A DNA stretch of 64,000 bases, from positions 1 to 64,000 of the forward strand of contig OMIC01000029.1 in the NCBI GenBank assembly GCA_900298995.1, given 5' to 3'. Position 1 is the first letter of the stretch. Each line of letters opens with the position of its first letter. A program made the position numbers and the translations under genes. The notes under the pieces are model-generated. The model saw nothing but the letters and a program-made list of their open reading frames with translations. It was not told the origin of the DNA and did not search any database. Source of the stretch: Hyphomicrobiaceae bacterium (GTDB lineage Bacteria; Pseudomonadota; Alphaproteobacteria; Rhizobiales; Aestuariivirgaceae). This document shows positions 8,619 through 17,984 of the stretch, one piece after another.

Positions 8619-10727
8619 ATGGCCCGAGCCCAAGTGCGCGCTACTGCCCCGGACGATCAGGACACCCCTGCCGCCGCCGACGACGCCGAAGCCCCCGAGG
8701 CCCAGGGCGGCGAGAGCGCGGACTCGCCGATCCTCGATCTCTCGGATGCCGCAGTGAAGCGGATGATCAAGCTTGCCAAGGCGCGCGGCTTCGTGACGCT
8801 CGACGAGCTCAATGCCGTCCTGCCGTCCGAGGAGACGAGCCCCGAGCAGATCGAAGACATCATGGCGATGCTCAACGACATGGGCATCAACGTGGTTGAA
8901 TCGGAAGAGGAAACCGAGAACCTCGCGGCCAAGGTCGAAGCGGAAGCCGAGGGCGAGTCGACCGAGACTGCACTGATCAAGGTCGAGGCTGCCAAGACAC
9001 CCGCCGATCGAACCGACGATCCGGTGCGCATGTATTTGCGCGAGATGGGACAGGTGGAACTTCTGTCGCGCGAGGGTGAGATCGCCATCGCCAAGCGCAT
9101 CGAGGCCGGCCGTGAGGCCATGATCGCAGGTCTCTGCGAGAGCCCGCTCACCTTCCAGGCCATCATCATCTGGCGGGATGAGTTGAACGAGGCAAAGATC
9201 CTGCTGCGCGACATCATCGATCTCGAGGCCACCTATGCCGGCCCAGATGCCAAGAAGCAGGGACCCGTCCAGACTCCTGCTCCCTATGTGCCGCCGAAGG
9301 AGGAGGTGAAGAAGAAGGCCGAGGCCAAGCGCGCTGAGGCCAAGCGCCAGGCCGCCGCCGCCATCCGCCGCCCCGGAGCAGAGGATGATTTCAGCGACGT
9401 TCTGAGCCCGGAGGATTTCGACCGTCCGCAGATCGAGGACGATGATGATGATGAGGGTGATGACCTCGGCGTCTCGCTCTCGGCCATGGAGGCGGAACTC
9501 AAGCCCAAGGTCCTGGAGACCTTCGATGCCATCGCAAAGAGTTACAAGAGCCTGCGCAAGTTGCAGGATCAGGAAGTCGCCGAGGGGACCGAACTCTCGC
9601 CGTCCCAGGAACGCCGTTACAAGAAACTCCGGGAGGAGATCGTTGCTGAGGTGAAGTCGCTTTCGCTCAACAATGCCCGCATCGAGGCTCTGGTCGAGCA
9701 ACTCTATGACATCAACAAGCGTCTCAATGCGCTCGAAGGCCGCCTCATGCGGTTGGCCGAAACCTACAAGGTGCCGCGCCCCGAATTCCTGAAGGAGTAT
9801 CAGGGCAATGAACTTGACCCTGACTGGCTGAAGCGTGTGGGACGGCTGGCCAAATTCGGCTGGAAGAAATTCGTGAACGACGAGAAGGAGTCGATCCGCG
9901 TCATCCGTGACGAGATCTTCGAACTTGCCACGGCAACGGGTCTCCAGATTCCGGAATACCGCCGCATCGTTGCCATGGTGCAGAAAGGTGAGCGCGAGGC
10001 CAGGATCGCCAAGAAGGAGATGGTCGAGGCCAATCTCCGCCTCGTCATTTCCATTGCCAAGAAATACACCAATCGCGGCCTGCAGTTCCTCGACCTCATC
10101 CAAGAGGGCAACATCGGCCTCATGAAGGCGGTGGACAAGTTCGAGTATCGGCGCGGTTACAAGTTCTCGACCTATGCTACCTGGTGGATCCGGCAGGCCA
10201 TCACCCGCTCAATCGCCGATCAGGCGCGCACCATCCGCATTCCGGTGCACATGATCGAGACGATCAACAAGATTGTGCGCACCTCGCGCCAGATGATGCA
10301 TGAGATCGGTCGTGAACCGACTCCGGAAGAGCTTGCCGACAAGCTGTCCATGCCGCTCGAGAAGGTGCGTAAGGTGATGAAGATCGCCAAGGAGCCCATC
10401 TCGCTCGAAACGCCCGTGGGTGATGAAGAAGATTCACACCTTGGCGATTTCATCGAGGACAAGAATGCCATACTGCCCATCGACGCTGCCATTCAGGCGA
10501 ACTTGCGCGAGACGACGACGCGCGTGCTGGCCTCGCTCACGCCACGTGAGGAACGTGTGCTGCGCATGCGCTTCGGCATCGGGATGAACACCGACCACAC
10601 GCTCGAGGAAGTTGGCCAGCAGTTCTCGGTAACCCGCGAGCGCATTCGCCAGATCGAGGCCAAGGCGCTGCGGAAACTCAAGCACCCGAGTCGGAGCCGG
10701 AAGCTGAGGAGCTTCCTCGATAATTGA
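8619..10727 (+). CDS. rpoD: RNA polymerase primary sigma factor (sigma-70)
   Basis: A 702-residue housekeeping sigma factor. An Ala/Glu-rich N-terminal tail precedes region 1.1 (about residues 45-115). Region 1.2 starts at [20 protein letters not shown] (residue 133), followed by a long acidic non-conserved region with a DDDDDEGDD run near residue 280. Region 2 is around residue 468 ([12 protein letters not shown], then [15 protein letters not shown] for -10 recognition), and region 4 ends with [20 protein letters not shown] for -35 recognition. The ATG at 8619 has CAAGGA upstream; a TTG two codons earlier is less likely. Size and insert are typical of alphaproteobacteria. Confidence 0.98.
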   Translation: MARAQVRATAPDDQDTPAAADDAEAPEAQGGESADSPILDLSDAAVKRMIKLAKARGFVTLDELNAVLPSEETSPEQIEDIMAMLNDMGINVVESEEETENLAAKVEAEAEGESTETALIKVEAAKTPADRTDDPVRMYLREMGQVELLSREGEIAIAKRIEAGREAMIAGLCESPLTFQAIIIWRDELNEAKILLRDIIDLEATYAGPDAKKQGPVQTPAPYVPPKEEVKKKAEAKRAEAKRQAAAAIRRPGAEDDFSDVLSPEDFDRPQIEDDDDDEGDDLGVSLSAMEAELKPKVLETFDAIAKSYKSLRKLQDQEVAEGTELSPSQERRYKKLREEIVAEVKSLSLNNARIEALVEQLYDINKRLNALEGRLMRLAETYKVPRPEFLKEYQGNELDPDWLKRVGRLAKFGWKKFVNDEKESIRVIRDEIFELATATGLQIPEYRRIVAMVQKGEREARIAKKEMVEANLRLVISIAKKYTNRGLQFLDLIQEGNIGLMKAVDKFEYRRGYKFSTYATWWIRQAITRSIADQARTIRIPVHMIETINKIVRTSRQMMHEIGREPTPEELADKLSMPLEKVRKVMKIAKEPISLETPVGDEEDSHLGDFIEDKNAILPIDAAIQANLRETTTRVLASLTPREERVLRMRFGIGMNTDHTLEEVGQQFSVTRERIRQIEAKALRKLKHPSRSRKLRSFLDN

Positions 10728-10809
10728 CCGGCCTCCCTCAAGGGGGCTGGCATGGGTGCGGAGAATTCCCTAGACTCGATTTCCAGATCTGGTCAGCGAG
10801 AGAAATTCC

Positions 10810-11097
10810 ATGTCCTTCCTGAAAAAGCTCTTCGGCGGTGGCTCATCTGCAGGCTCGGCTTCTTCTTCGGTGAAGAAGCAGATCGAGTACAACGGCTTCG
10901 TGATTGCGGCGACGCCCTACAAGGAGGGCGGGCAGTGGCAGACATGTGGTGTCGTGTCGAAGGGGGCAGGCACCGAAGTCCGGCAGCACCGCTTCATTCG
11001 GGCTGACCGATTCGCCGACGAAGAGTCAGCTGCCGATCACGCCATCATCAAGGGTCAGCAGATCGTCGACCAGCTTGGTGACCGGATGTTTTCCTGA
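10810..11097 (+). CDS. HlyU-family protein
   Basis: A 95-residue protein beginning MSFLKKLFGGGSS, followed by a Ser-rich linker and a compact domain with YNGFVIAATPYKEGGQWQT and a C-terminal AIIKGQQIVDQLGDRMF helix. This layout matches the HlyU family, named after a Vibrio regulator of haemolysin expression; in alphaproteobacteria the role is unproven. No DNA-binding motif is evident, so 'transcriptional activator' should be treated as a family label only. It stands alone 82 bp after rpoD and is convergent with the oxygenase gene. Confidence 0.8.
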   Translation: MSFLKKLFGGGSSAGSASSSVKKQIEYNGFVIAATPYKEGGQWQTCGVVSKGAGTEVRQHRFIRADRFADEESAADHAIIKGQQIVDQLGDRMFS

Positions 11098-11103
11098 TTG
11101 CCG

Positions 11104-11742
11104 TCAGGCCAGCACGCAGTTGAAGCTGACGCTGATCCGGTGACCCTCGGCACGGTTCAGCGGCACCTCGTGGCGCAGCCAGCTTTCCCACAGCATCAGC
11201 GTCCCTGGCTCTGGGTTGAATGACACATGCGTCCGGAAGGCCCTGGGAGCCTTGGCCTGCTTCGGCGGTGCGGCCATCATGAAGCCGAGCCGCGGATCCT
11301 CATAGACAATGGGGCCTGAGCCGGGCGGCACAGCGACATAGAAAGTTCCACTCAGCACCGCGTTGGGATGGATGTGGGAGCTGTGCGCGCCGCCCTCCGG
11401 CATGACATTGACCCACAGCGAGTCCACACGGGGCTTCAAGCCTCGCAGTTCCCAGTGCAGTTGCCTCGCAAAGGCGAGGGCATGGCGTTCAATGGCGCGA
11501 GTGAGGCGGGCGAATTCCGGGAAGCGCCAGCCAAGGTCGTTCAAGGATGCGTATGAGGTGTAACCCGGATAACCATGCTTTTCGCACCATCTAAGGCCTG
11601 CGCTGTCATCCACGGCGAGAGACATCGCCAGCGCCTCGATGGCGTTGGTGAGCTTGACGGGCACGATTGTCCCCGCGCGGTAGATGCGGGTGGCGAACAG
11701 GGAGTGGACCGAGCCGGCGGAGGCTTTTTCTGACTTTGGCAT
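11104..11742 (-). CDS. Putative 2OG-Fe(II) oxygenase (TIGR02466-like)
   Basis: A 212-residue protein with the jelly-roll dioxygenase pattern: SSHIHPNAVLSGTFYVAVP (about residues 115-133, likely first iron ligands), and near the C-terminus WESWLRHEVPLNRAEGHRIS followed by SFN, containing the distal His and the Arg that should bind 2-oxoglutarate. The family is largely uncharacterised; homologues occur in phages and proteobacteria. Substrate unknown. The start at 11742 (MPKSEKASAGS) is chosen because the longer frame overlaps the neighbouring gene. It is transcribed in the same direction as the host-attachment gene upstream, 22 bp away, so an operon is plausible. Confidence 0.75.
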   Translation of the reverse strand: MPKSEKASAGSVHSLFATRIYRAGTIVPVKLTNAIEALAMSLAVDDSAGLRWCEKHGYPGYTSYASLNDLGWRFPEFARLTRAIERHALAFARQLHWELRGLKPRVDSLWVNVMPEGGAHSSHIHPNAVLSGTFYVAVPPGSGPIVYEDPRLGFMMAAPPKQAKAPRAFRTHVSFNPEPGTLMLWESWLRHEVPLNRAEGHRISVSFNCVLA

Positions 11743-11764
11743 GAAACCCCGACTAGCGGAGCGG

Positions 11765-12217
11765 CTAGTCAGCTTCAAGCGCCTTGACGACGATGGACGC
11801 CACCTCGGAGGCAGCATGCTTTGTGAGATCCTTGTTGATCTCCATGAGCGTGGCCTTGCCGAGTGGTGCTGAAACCGCCTTGCGGTAGACACCCAGAGCC
11901 ACAGGCGGGGCGGCGACAACCAGTTCAGTGAATTCGCCGGCTTTCAGATCCCGTTCCATGTCAGCGGCGATCTGCTGCACGAAACGGTCCTCAGCCTGCT
12001 GGTGGTAGTCCGTGGGCTCGATGGTCGAGCGGCGGCCGGTGGAATCATTGACGCGCGGCGGCTTGTCCGTCCCAAGTTCTCGGCTCGGTGGGTTGTCATG
12101 GCCGTAGACCCTGAGCTGCTCGAGATGTGGCTTTCCCGGCTGTCCGGCATTGCGGAACACGATGGCTCGGCCTCCGTCCGTCACCAGCACCCGGGTGTTG
12201 TGGGCAAGTCGCTTCAT
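11765..12217 (-). CDS. Host attachment family protein (COG5622-like)
   Basis: A 150-residue protein beginning MKRLAHNTRVLVTDGGRAIV with a central FVQQIAADMERDLKAGEF segment and LVVAAPPVALGVYRK, the pattern of the 'protein required for attachment to host cells' family, an RF1-like fold. The name stems from a plant-attachment phenotype in Agrobacterium; the molecular activity is unknown and the fold is shared with archaeal release factors. A GGAGG lies 7 bp before the ATG. It is divergent from the channel-like gene and 22 bp upstream of the oxygenase gene. Confidence 0.8.
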   Translation of the reverse strand: MKRLAHNTRVLVTDGGRAIVFRNAGQPGKPHLEQLRVYGHDNPPSRELGTDKPPRVNDSTGRRSTIEPTDYHQQAEDRFVQQIAADMERDLKAGEFTELVVAAPPVALGVYRKAVSAPLGKATLMEINKDLTKHAASEVASIVVKALEAD

Positions 12218-12319
12218 GTCGAATCCTCCAGTTTGGGCCTCCGACCAGACATCATCGGGAGGCTTCCCGCCTTGCGGAAGATCAATTATGACACGACGAG
12301 GACGCGGCTGGAGAGCGAA

Positions 12320-12703
12320 ATGCGAGAGTCATTCGCCTATGAGACCCGGAAAGAGCCGCTGGCCAGCCGGGCGGTGTTCTTCGGCCGGCTCGGCCGCAAT
12401 GCTTGCTGGGCGATCGCTGTGGTCGCAGTTTCGCTGCTGATCGGAACCGGGGGATACATGTATTTTGAGGGCATGAGCTGGGTCGATGCCTTCGCCAATG
12501 CCTCGATGATCCTGTCGGGCATGGGGCTGCTTGGTCCGCTCAGCACCACCGGCGGCAAACTGTTTGCAGCTTTCTACGCGATTGCGTCGGGACTTCTGCT
12601 TTTCGTGATCGCCGGGTTGCTGCTCTTGCCTGTCTACCACCGCATACTGCATCAGTTTCATGTGGACGAGGGTGATGACGTGCCGCGTGACCTTCCGCGT
12701 TAA
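12320..12703 (+). CDS. Two-helix channel-like membrane protein
   Basis: A 127-residue protein with two hydrophobic helices, WAIAVVAVSLLIGTGGYMYF (about residues 35-54) and FYAIASGLLLFVIAGLLLLP (about 90-109), separated by a short re-entrant segment. The arrangement resembles the 2TM potassium channel pore (Ion_trans_2), including TGGKLFAAFYA before the second helix, but the selectivity filter TVGYGD is replaced by SGMGLLGP. GGAGA lies 6 bp before the ATG at 12320; the open frame continues upstream but overlaps the divergent gene. Function unknown; potassium conduction cannot be assumed. It ends in a 4-bp convergent overlap with the next gene. Confidence 0.75.
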   Translation: MRESFAYETRKEPLASRAVFFGRLGRNACWAIAVVAVSLLIGTGGYMYFEGMSWVDAFANASMILSGMGLLGPLSTTGGKLFAAFYAIASGLLLFVIAGLLLLPVYHRILHQFHVDEGDDVPRDLPR

Positions 12704-13623
12704 TCCTGATCGAGTATCAGCGAGGGGTTCCAGGCAGAGGCAAGCCGACGCCTCGCCGCATGGCAGGCAGCGAGATCCGTCCCGTTGATGACCGCGAGCC
12801 GGAAGCCGCCGGGTGGCATGGCGTGGGCTTCAGGTGGCTTGCCCTCGTGGAAGGTGATCTGCAGGCTGCTCACATGCGGCATGGCCCTGATCTCGGCCTG
12901 CAGCGCCTTTGACGGGTGGCGATAGCCATTCCCATGGCAGGCGAACAGCGGCACTGAATAGCCTTCAGGCCGCGATTGATCGCCAAATTCCCAGGTTCCG
13001 CCTTCATAGAGCTTGACCAGAGCCTCCACCCAGCCCGCGCCGTAGAGGTCGCACCACTGGTCGGCGAAGCGGAGATGAGCCTCGATGATGCTGCCGCCGA
13101 TCGTCTCGAAGTTCATCATGCCGGAATAGCCCTGCATGTGCCGCGCAACCCAGACCGTGAGGCTGGCCGCCAGTTCAGGCATGGTCGTGGCATGGATGCG
13201 CCAATGCCGGAACATGCCCTCCGCCCAGGGTGTACCCGTGGCATGGCAAAGCCAGGCGATCCGGCCATTCACAACAGCGCAGTCCGTCGAGACATGGTCA
13301 CCCGAAAGCAGGGGCATCCACATGTGTCCGGGCTGGCTGAAGAGTTCCATCTCGGCAGCAGACCGGATCGCATGGCTGCCGGTGCCCATGCCACGGAGAT
13401 TGATGATCGGCTTGGAAAACACCGGAAAGCCACCCGGCGTCACACCATGCGGTCCACACGCCAGACCCTGGGTCTCGGCGATGCGGAGCTTGTCGTAGAC
13501 CCAGCGGTGACCGGGGTAGAGCAGCCAGCAATCCGGGTCGTCCGTAGGGATTTGCACATGCTCCGGACAGGGCACATGGTCGAAATACTGCAGCCGCCAG
13601 GGGTCGCGCTCAAGAACCGGCAT
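12700..13623 (-). CDS. Hypothetical protein, possibly ATP-grasp-like
   Basis: I do not recognise this 307-residue protein. It has no signal peptide or membrane helix and is rich in Trp and His. A segment VFSKPIINLRGMGTGSH near residue 68 and FETIGGSIIEAHLRFADQW near residue 173 recall the lysine loop and the acidic metal-binding strand of ATP-grasp ligases, but the match is only by eye. It lies 12 bp downstream of a methyltransferase gene in the same direction, so the two are probably co-transcribed and act on a common substrate. The stop codon overlaps that of the convergent channel-like gene. Confidence 0.6.
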   Translation of the reverse strand: MPVLERDPWRLQYFDHVPCPEHVQIPTDDPDCWLLYPGHRWVYDKLRIAETQGLACGPHGVTPGGFPVFSKPIINLRGMGTGSHAIRSAAEMELFSQPGHMWMPLLSGDHVSTDCAVVNGRIAWLCHATGTPWAEGMFRHWRIHATTMPELAASLTVWVARHMQGYSGMMNFETIGGSIIEAHLRFADQWCDLYGAGWVEALVKLYEGGTWEFGDQSRPEGYSVPLFACHGNGYRHPSKALQAEIRAMPHVSSLQITFHEGKPPEAHAMPPGGFRLAVINGTDLAACHAARRRLASAWNPSLILDQD

Positions 13624-13635
13624 CGTTCAAGGCTA

Positions 13636-14850
13636 TCATGCGCCGGGGCGGATTCCCATGGCCAGAAAATCAAGCCGCCACATTGACCGCAAGAATGATC
13701 GGGTACGGCCGGTTGCAGTATCTGCATCACTGGTGCCGAAGAGGTTCTGGCGCCCGGCTTCTGCGGCGATATCTCTGATTGAACGGTGGCCATCCACCAG
13801 TTGCATAAGCGCCAGCTGTTGTGGATCGAGCGTCATGGTCCAGTCGTGCCGGAACAACTGGCGGCCATTGAGCCCGCAGCGGTAGCGCAAGCTTGGGACG
13901 TAGTCTTCAGCTGCCGGGCTGGCAAAGTCGATCCTGTAGGATCCGCTTGGCCGGTCAGGGTGGCAGGCCATGAAGAAATGACAGCCATTGCGGAAATTGA
14001 TTCGCTCCATGACTTGCCACATCTTCTGCTCCGGCAGGTCGGCGGCGGCAGAGAGGAAGGCATTCGCGGGCGTCCCGTGAACATGGTAGGGCGCCTTGAT
14101 GAAAAGGTCCTGGAAAACGAGGCCCGCAGCCTCAACGAGGGCAATGCACTCCGCAACTGTGTAGCAGCGTTCGCGGCCATGCAGGAAGGTGTCGACCAGT
14201 CCGGCGTCATACTTCACGTCGGGAGCAATCGTCATGTAGCTTCTGAGCGGGTGGTCGGGAGGAAGGCAGGCAAGGGCCTCCCGGACCATGAGCACAGAGC
14301 GATCGTTCTGGACCAGTCCCATGTCGCGGAAGACGCCCTGCATCATTTCCACGCCTGTCCGTCCATATTTCGCATAAAGCATCAGGGCCATGACGCCTTC
14401 CGGCCGCAGGCATTGTGCGAGCGCCTTGGTTCCGGCTTCCGGTACTGCAAGATGATGCAGCACACCCGTGGATATGATCAGGTCGAATTCCTGCCCCAAC
14501 CTTCCGGCATCCTCGACCGGAAGCAGATGAAGCACCAGGTTGCTCATGCCGTAGCGGGTCTTGAGATATTGATGATGATCGAGCGACGGCTGGCTGACAT
14601 CAATGGCAACCACCCGTGCGGTGGGGTTTGTGTAGGCGAGGACCGCTGCTTGATTGGTGCCGCATCCGGCAACCAGAATGTCGATGTTCGGACAGGCGTA
14701 ACGGTCGGGCCACAGCATCCGGTGGGAATGGCTCGGGTCGAACCATTGCCAGTTGCTGGTCAGCCACTTTCGGATGTCGAGGATCGGCTGGGGATACATC
14801 CAGCGCGCGTATTGGCTGGATACGACATCGGAGAGCGGGTCGGCGCTCAT
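13636..14850 (-). CDS. Class I SAM-dependent methyltransferase
   Basis: A 404-residue cytoplasmic protein. The SAM-binding motif I is NIDILVAGCGTNQAAVLAY (about residue 51), the acidic motif II VVAIDVSQPSLDH follows, and motif IV is DLIISTGVLHHL. Beyond the Rossmann domain (to about residue 200) is a C-terminal region of nearly 200 residues ending in a winged-helix-like LALMQLVDGHRSIRDIA segment. Substrate unknown. The ATG at 14850 is preceded by AGGAG at 10 bp; a longer frame exists but has no such site. It is first in a probable two-gene unit with the hypothetical protein downstream. Confidence 0.85.
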   Translation of the reverse strand: MSADPLSDVVSSQYARWMYPQPILDIRKWLTSNWQWFDPSHSHRMLWPDRYACPNIDILVAGCGTNQAAVLAYTNPTARVVAIDVSQPSLDHHQYLKTRYGMSNLVLHLLPVEDAGRLGQEFDLIISTGVLHHLAVPEAGTKALAQCLRPEGVMALMLYAKYGRTGVEMMQGVFRDMGLVQNDRSVLMVREALACLPPDHPLRSYMTIAPDVKYDAGLVDTFLHGRERCYTVAECIALVEAAGLVFQDLFIKAPYHVHGTPANAFLSAAADLPEQKMWQVMERINFRNGCHFFMACHPDRPSGSYRIDFASPAAEDYVPSLRYRCGLNGRQLFRHDWTMTLDPQQLALMQLVDGHRSIRDIAAEAGRQNLFGTSDADTATGRTRSFLRSMWRLDFLAMGIRPGA

Positions 14851-14944
14851 GTCAGTTATACTCCTGGGACCTGCATCCCAGCAGCTAAACCGGAAAACCG
14901 GCGTCCCGCAATTGCGCAATCGTTTCGTGCGGTAGCCGATCCCG

Positions 14945-15652
14945 TCAGCGGATCTCCCAGGTCACATTCACGTCAGCAGCGAGCGTCTGTTCGCCCGCTG
15001 CCACCGGAACCGATACGGCTGCATCTGCCATCATTGCTTTGGCGCGCACGATCGGCACCGGAGGCTCATAACCTGCACCTTCACTGACCGAGATGACAGA
15101 CCCGAGCTTGAGGCCCAGTGCATCGGCATAGACCTTTGCCTTGCGAGTTGCATCTTCCGCCGCAAGCTTGCGGGCTTCGTCGATAGCTGCCTGAGGCTGC
15201 GCGATCTCGAAGGTGATGCCGTTGATCTGGTTTGATCCGGCTGCCACCAGCTTGTCCAGAAGGCTTCCAAGCGCACCGATATCACGCACCCGCACCATCA
15301 CTGTGTTGCTCACATCATAACCGACCAATTGCGGCGGCTGGTTGTTGTCGTAATTGTAACGGGGTTGCACCGAGACGTTCGAGGTCTGAATATCCTTCGC
15401 GGCAATATCAGCCGTTTTCAACACGTCGAGAACGGCTGTCATGGCGCGCGTGTTCGCTGCCAGCGCCTCACCTGCGGTCGATGCCTGGCTGATGACGCCG
15501 GCGCTGACGCTCGCCATGTCCGGCGCGCGGCTGACTTCGCCATGACCCGGAACCGACAGCGTGCGCGGCAGGCGCGCCTCGTCGGCAAGAGTCGGCGTTG
15601 CTGATGCGAGGCAGGCGGCTAGCACTGCTGTGGCAAGGCTCAGGCGGATCAT
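14945..15652 (-). CDS. SIMPL-domain (DUF541) periplasmic protein
   Basis: A 235-residue protein with a signal peptide (MIRLSLATAVLAACLASATPTLA) and a SIMPL domain beginning RTLSVPGHGEVSRAPDMASV, then IQTSNVSVQPRYNYDNNQPP and YDVSNTVMVRVRDI. The family includes BP26/Omp28 of Brucella, a periplasmic oligomer of unknown function and a known antigen. AAGGAG lies 7 bp before the ATG at 15652; an in-frame upstream start adds eight residues that would spoil the signal peptide. The gene stands alone between the methyltransferase and amn genes. Confidence 0.9.
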   Translation of the reverse strand: MIRLSLATAVLAACLASATPTLADEARLPRTLSVPGHGEVSRAPDMASVSAGVISQASTAGEALAANTRAMTAVLDVLKTADIAAKDIQTSNVSVQPRYNYDNNQPPQLVGYDVSNTVMVRVRDIGALGSLLDKLVAAGSNQINGITFEIAQPQAAIDEARKLAAEDATRKAKVYADALGLKLGSVISVSEGAGYEPPVPIVRAKAMMADAAVSVPVAAGEQTLAADVNVTWEIR

Positions 15653-15709
15653 GATGTTCTCCTTCCGGCTGATCACTGGTTGATACTTGATTGCGGCGCG
15701 AATTGGGCG

Positions 15710-17164
15710 TCAGCGGAAAGGCGGTTCATCGAAGCTCCTGAGCTTGCGGGAATGGAGCTGGCCGACTTGCCCGCGCAGCAGTTCGATGGTTTCCAGCCCG
15801 ATCAGCAGATGTTCTCCCACGGCCCTGTCATAGAAGGCGTTGGCGGCGCCGGGTAGCTTGATTTCCCCGTGCAGCGGCTTGTCCGACACGCAGAGCAGCG
15901 TGCCGTAGGGAACCCGCAACCGATAGCCTTGAGCGGCGAGCGTTCCGGACTCCATGTCCACGGCGATGGCGCGTGAGAGATTGATGCGGCGCAGTTCCTG
16001 GCTCCAGCGAAGTTCCCAGTTACGGTCGTCATTGGTGACCACCGTGCCGGTCCGCAGCCTCTCCTTCAGGGCATCGCCGCGCTCGCCGGTCACGCGTGCG
16101 GCCGCTTCCTGCAGCGCGACCTGAACTTCGGCCAGCGCCGGAACCGGTATCTCGGGCGGCACCAGTGAATCAAGGATCCGATCCTGCCGGAGATAACCAT
16201 GCGCGAGTACGTAGTCGCCGATCCGCTGGCTCTGGCGCAATCCGCCACAATGCCCGACCATGAGCCAGCAATGCGGACGCAGCACGGCCAGATGGTCGGT
16301 GATGTTCTTGGCATTTGAGGGCCCGACGCCGATGTTGACCAGGCTGACTCCACCGTGGCCATCGCCCCGTGACAGATGATAGCCGGGCATCTGGAAGCGG
16401 TGCCACTGGGAGCTGGAGATGATGGCTTCCGCCTCGGTGTGCGCCATGCCGCGCGTGATCCGGCCGCCACCGGGGAGCTCGATCGTTGAATAGGGGCTCT
16501 GAGCCTCAAGCTGTGCCAGCGACCACTTGATGAACTGGTCGACATAACGGTGATAATTGGTGAGCAGGATCCATGGTTGCATCGTCCGCCAGTTGGTTCC
16601 TGTATAGTGCTGGAGGCGCTTCAGGGAATAGTCGATACGCACGGCGTCGAACAGGGCGAGGGGCAGGGGCTCGCCAGCCGGCGTCTGCCACAGGCCGTCG
16701 GCCACTTCGTCGCCGACATGGGCGAGGCGCGGCACCGGGAAGTACAGGGCGAGCTCGGCGGCAGTTACACCGTTGCGCCCCAGATCGTCGCCCTGATCCA
16801 GGACGTAAGGATAGGGGATCTCCTGTTCCGATGTCTGGACGGTGATCGTCGCGTCGTAGTCCTTCACGAGATGGGCGAGCTGCTCCATCAGGTAGCGCCC
16901 GAAATGCGCGGGATGCGTCACGGTGGTTGCATAGACGCCGGGTCCCTGGAACTTGGCGAAGGAGCGCGCGATGCGGGGCTGGATGCCGCCCCCGCGATAT
17001 TCGACCCGAAGTTCCGGATAGCGAAAGCCCTTCCTTTCCTCGGCAGATGGGGGCTGGCGGGTGTCGAAATAGCGGTCAAGGCAGCTGCGGAGACTGCCGG
17101 AGGCATTGCGGTAAAGGACGGTCAGCCGCTCAACTGCGGCTTCTGGCGTGAGATGAGGCATCAT
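15710..17164 (-). CDS. amn: AMP nucleosidase
   Basis: A 484-residue cytoplasmic enzyme that hydrolyses AMP to adenine and ribose 5-phosphate. The N-terminal AMN domain (about residues 10-180) precedes a phosphorylase-like catalytic domain with VSLVNIGVGPSNAKNITDHL, GHCGGLRQSQRIGDYVLAHG and the acidic AIAVDMESGTLAAQGYR, where the glutamate is expected to contact ribose. Length fits the family. The start is ATG at 17164 (MMPHLTPEAAV); the open frame continues 20 codons upstream into the tRNA promoter region and is not used. It diverges from the tRNA gene 52 bp away. Confidence 0.95.
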   Translation of the reverse strand: MMPHLTPEAAVERLTVLYRNASGSLRSCLDRYFDTRQPPSAEERKGFRYPELRVEYRGGGIQPRIARSFAKFQGPGVYATTVTHPAHFGRYLMEQLAHLVKDYDATITVQTSEQEIPYPYVLDQGDDLGRNGVTAAELALYFPVPRLAHVGDEVADGLWQTPAGEPLPLALFDAVRIDYSLKRLQHYTGTNWRTMQPWILLTNYHRYVDQFIKWSLAQLEAQSPYSTIELPGGGRITRGMAHTEAEAIISSSQWHRFQMPGYHLSRGDGHGGVSLVNIGVGPSNAKNITDHLAVLRPHCWLMVGHCGGLRQSQRIGDYVLAHGYLRQDRILDSLVPPEIPVPALAEVQVALQEAAARVTGERGDALKERLRTGTVVTNDDRNWELRWSQELRRINLSRAIAVDMESGTLAAQGYRLRVPYGTLLCVSDKPLHGEIKLPGAANAFYDRAVGEHLLIGLETIELLRGQVGQLHSRKLRSFDEPPFR

Positions 17165-17216
17165 GACTCGATGCCTATAGCACGGCGGACCAAATTGCTG
17201 TAGCCATCCCCGTGGG

Positions 17217-17292
17217 GGGCCCATAGCTCAATGGTTAGAGCTGACGGCTCATAACCGTCTGGTTCCAGGTTCGAGTCCTGGTGGGCCCACCA
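17217..17292 (+). tRNA. tRNA with CAT anticodon, probably tRNA-Ile2 (lysidine) rather than Met
   Basis: A 76-nt cloverleaf with encoded CCA. Acceptor GGGCCCA pairs with TGGGCCC, the D stem GCTC/GAGC has an 8-nt loop AATGGTTA, anticodon stem GACGG/CCGTC encloses CTCATAA, and T stem CCAGG/CCTGG encloses TTCGAGT. The anticodon CAT could be initiator or elongator Met or Ile2. It lacks the initiator hallmark GGG/CCC in the anticodon stem, and its D-loop and variable loop resemble E. coli ileX, so Ile2 modified by TilS is favoured. It borders the accessory region. Confidence 0.95.
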
Positions 17293-17595
17293 CCTTACTG
17301 CGCGTTCTAGTCGAGACCTCCAGGCGCCGCGACTTGCAATTCAGGTTCTGAACGCGCGACCCGTTTCAATGTCTCAGTCCGTAGGTTGTGGCTCCAGAAG
17401 GTCTGGAAAGCAATCAGCGCCTGGTTTCTAGTGTGAGACTGGTTGCTACCGGTTTGTCGTCCGAACTTGCCAGCGCCGCGGCTTTTGCGCAAAACACGAT
17501 TCTGCAAGCAACTTGCGGGAAATGGACGCCGTTGCTCTGGACAACAGATGAAGCGGTTCTTTGTTGACCATGTATTCTTGCTGTAGTGGCGTTTC
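17293..17595 (+). other. Intergenic gap after tRNA, no gene seen
   Basis: This 303-bp stretch shows no convincing open frame, tRNA or hairpin terminator. I looked for a second copy of the tRNA 3' end as an integration scar and saw none here. Composition is more A/T-rich than the upstream core. Confidence 0.5.
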
Positions 17596-17970
17596 TTGAG
17601 TCTGCCGACCGACCATTCAACTGCCTCTGGTTCAGCGAATGGGCGTACGCTTATCGAGATGCTTGTGGGGCGTGCGGCGGCAGCGCCTCAATGCACGGGA
17701 TACACATTTCTGAACTATGTTGAGTCCGACGTATTTGAAACGGTGGACCTGACCTATGGCGGCCTACGCGATGACGCCAAGTCGATTGCTGCTGCTCTGA
17801 AGCAGACGTGCCGACGGGGCGACCGTTTCCTTCTTATATGCCCTGCCGGACTGAATTACATTAAGGCATTTTTCGGTTGTGTGTTGGCTGGGATGATTGC
17901 GGTGCCAGCCTACCCCCCGCGCAATGCCAAGCATGCAGACTGTCCTGACCGACATTTCTTACCAGATTGA
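17596..17970 (+). pseudogene. Fatty-acyl-AMP ligase, N-terminal remnant
   Basis: A TTG-initiated frame encodes 124 residues, of which about 110 match the start of fatty-acyl-AMP ligases/acyl-CoA synthetases (usually about 580 residues). Recognisable pieces are LTYGGLRDDAKSIAAALK, GDRFLLICPAGLNYIKAFFG and VLAGMIAVPAYPPRNAKH, the family's conserved N-terminal run. The frame then stops and the rest of the adenylation domain, including the ATP loop, is absent; a different decayed gene follows at once. Such ligases activate fatty acids for lipid or polyketide assembly. The remnant cannot be active. Confidence 0.8.
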
Positions 17971-17984
17971 ATGAGAGACTATTG

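Noticed and set aside
7842-10103. Reverse-strand frame of about 750 codons opposite dnaG and rpoD
   Set aside because: High G+C content keeps antisense frames open; the translation is low-complexity and the forward genes are certain.
13786-15087. Forward frame of 433 codons opposite the methyltransferase
   Set aside because: Antisense to a protein with clear SAM-binding motifs; no domain is recognisable in it.
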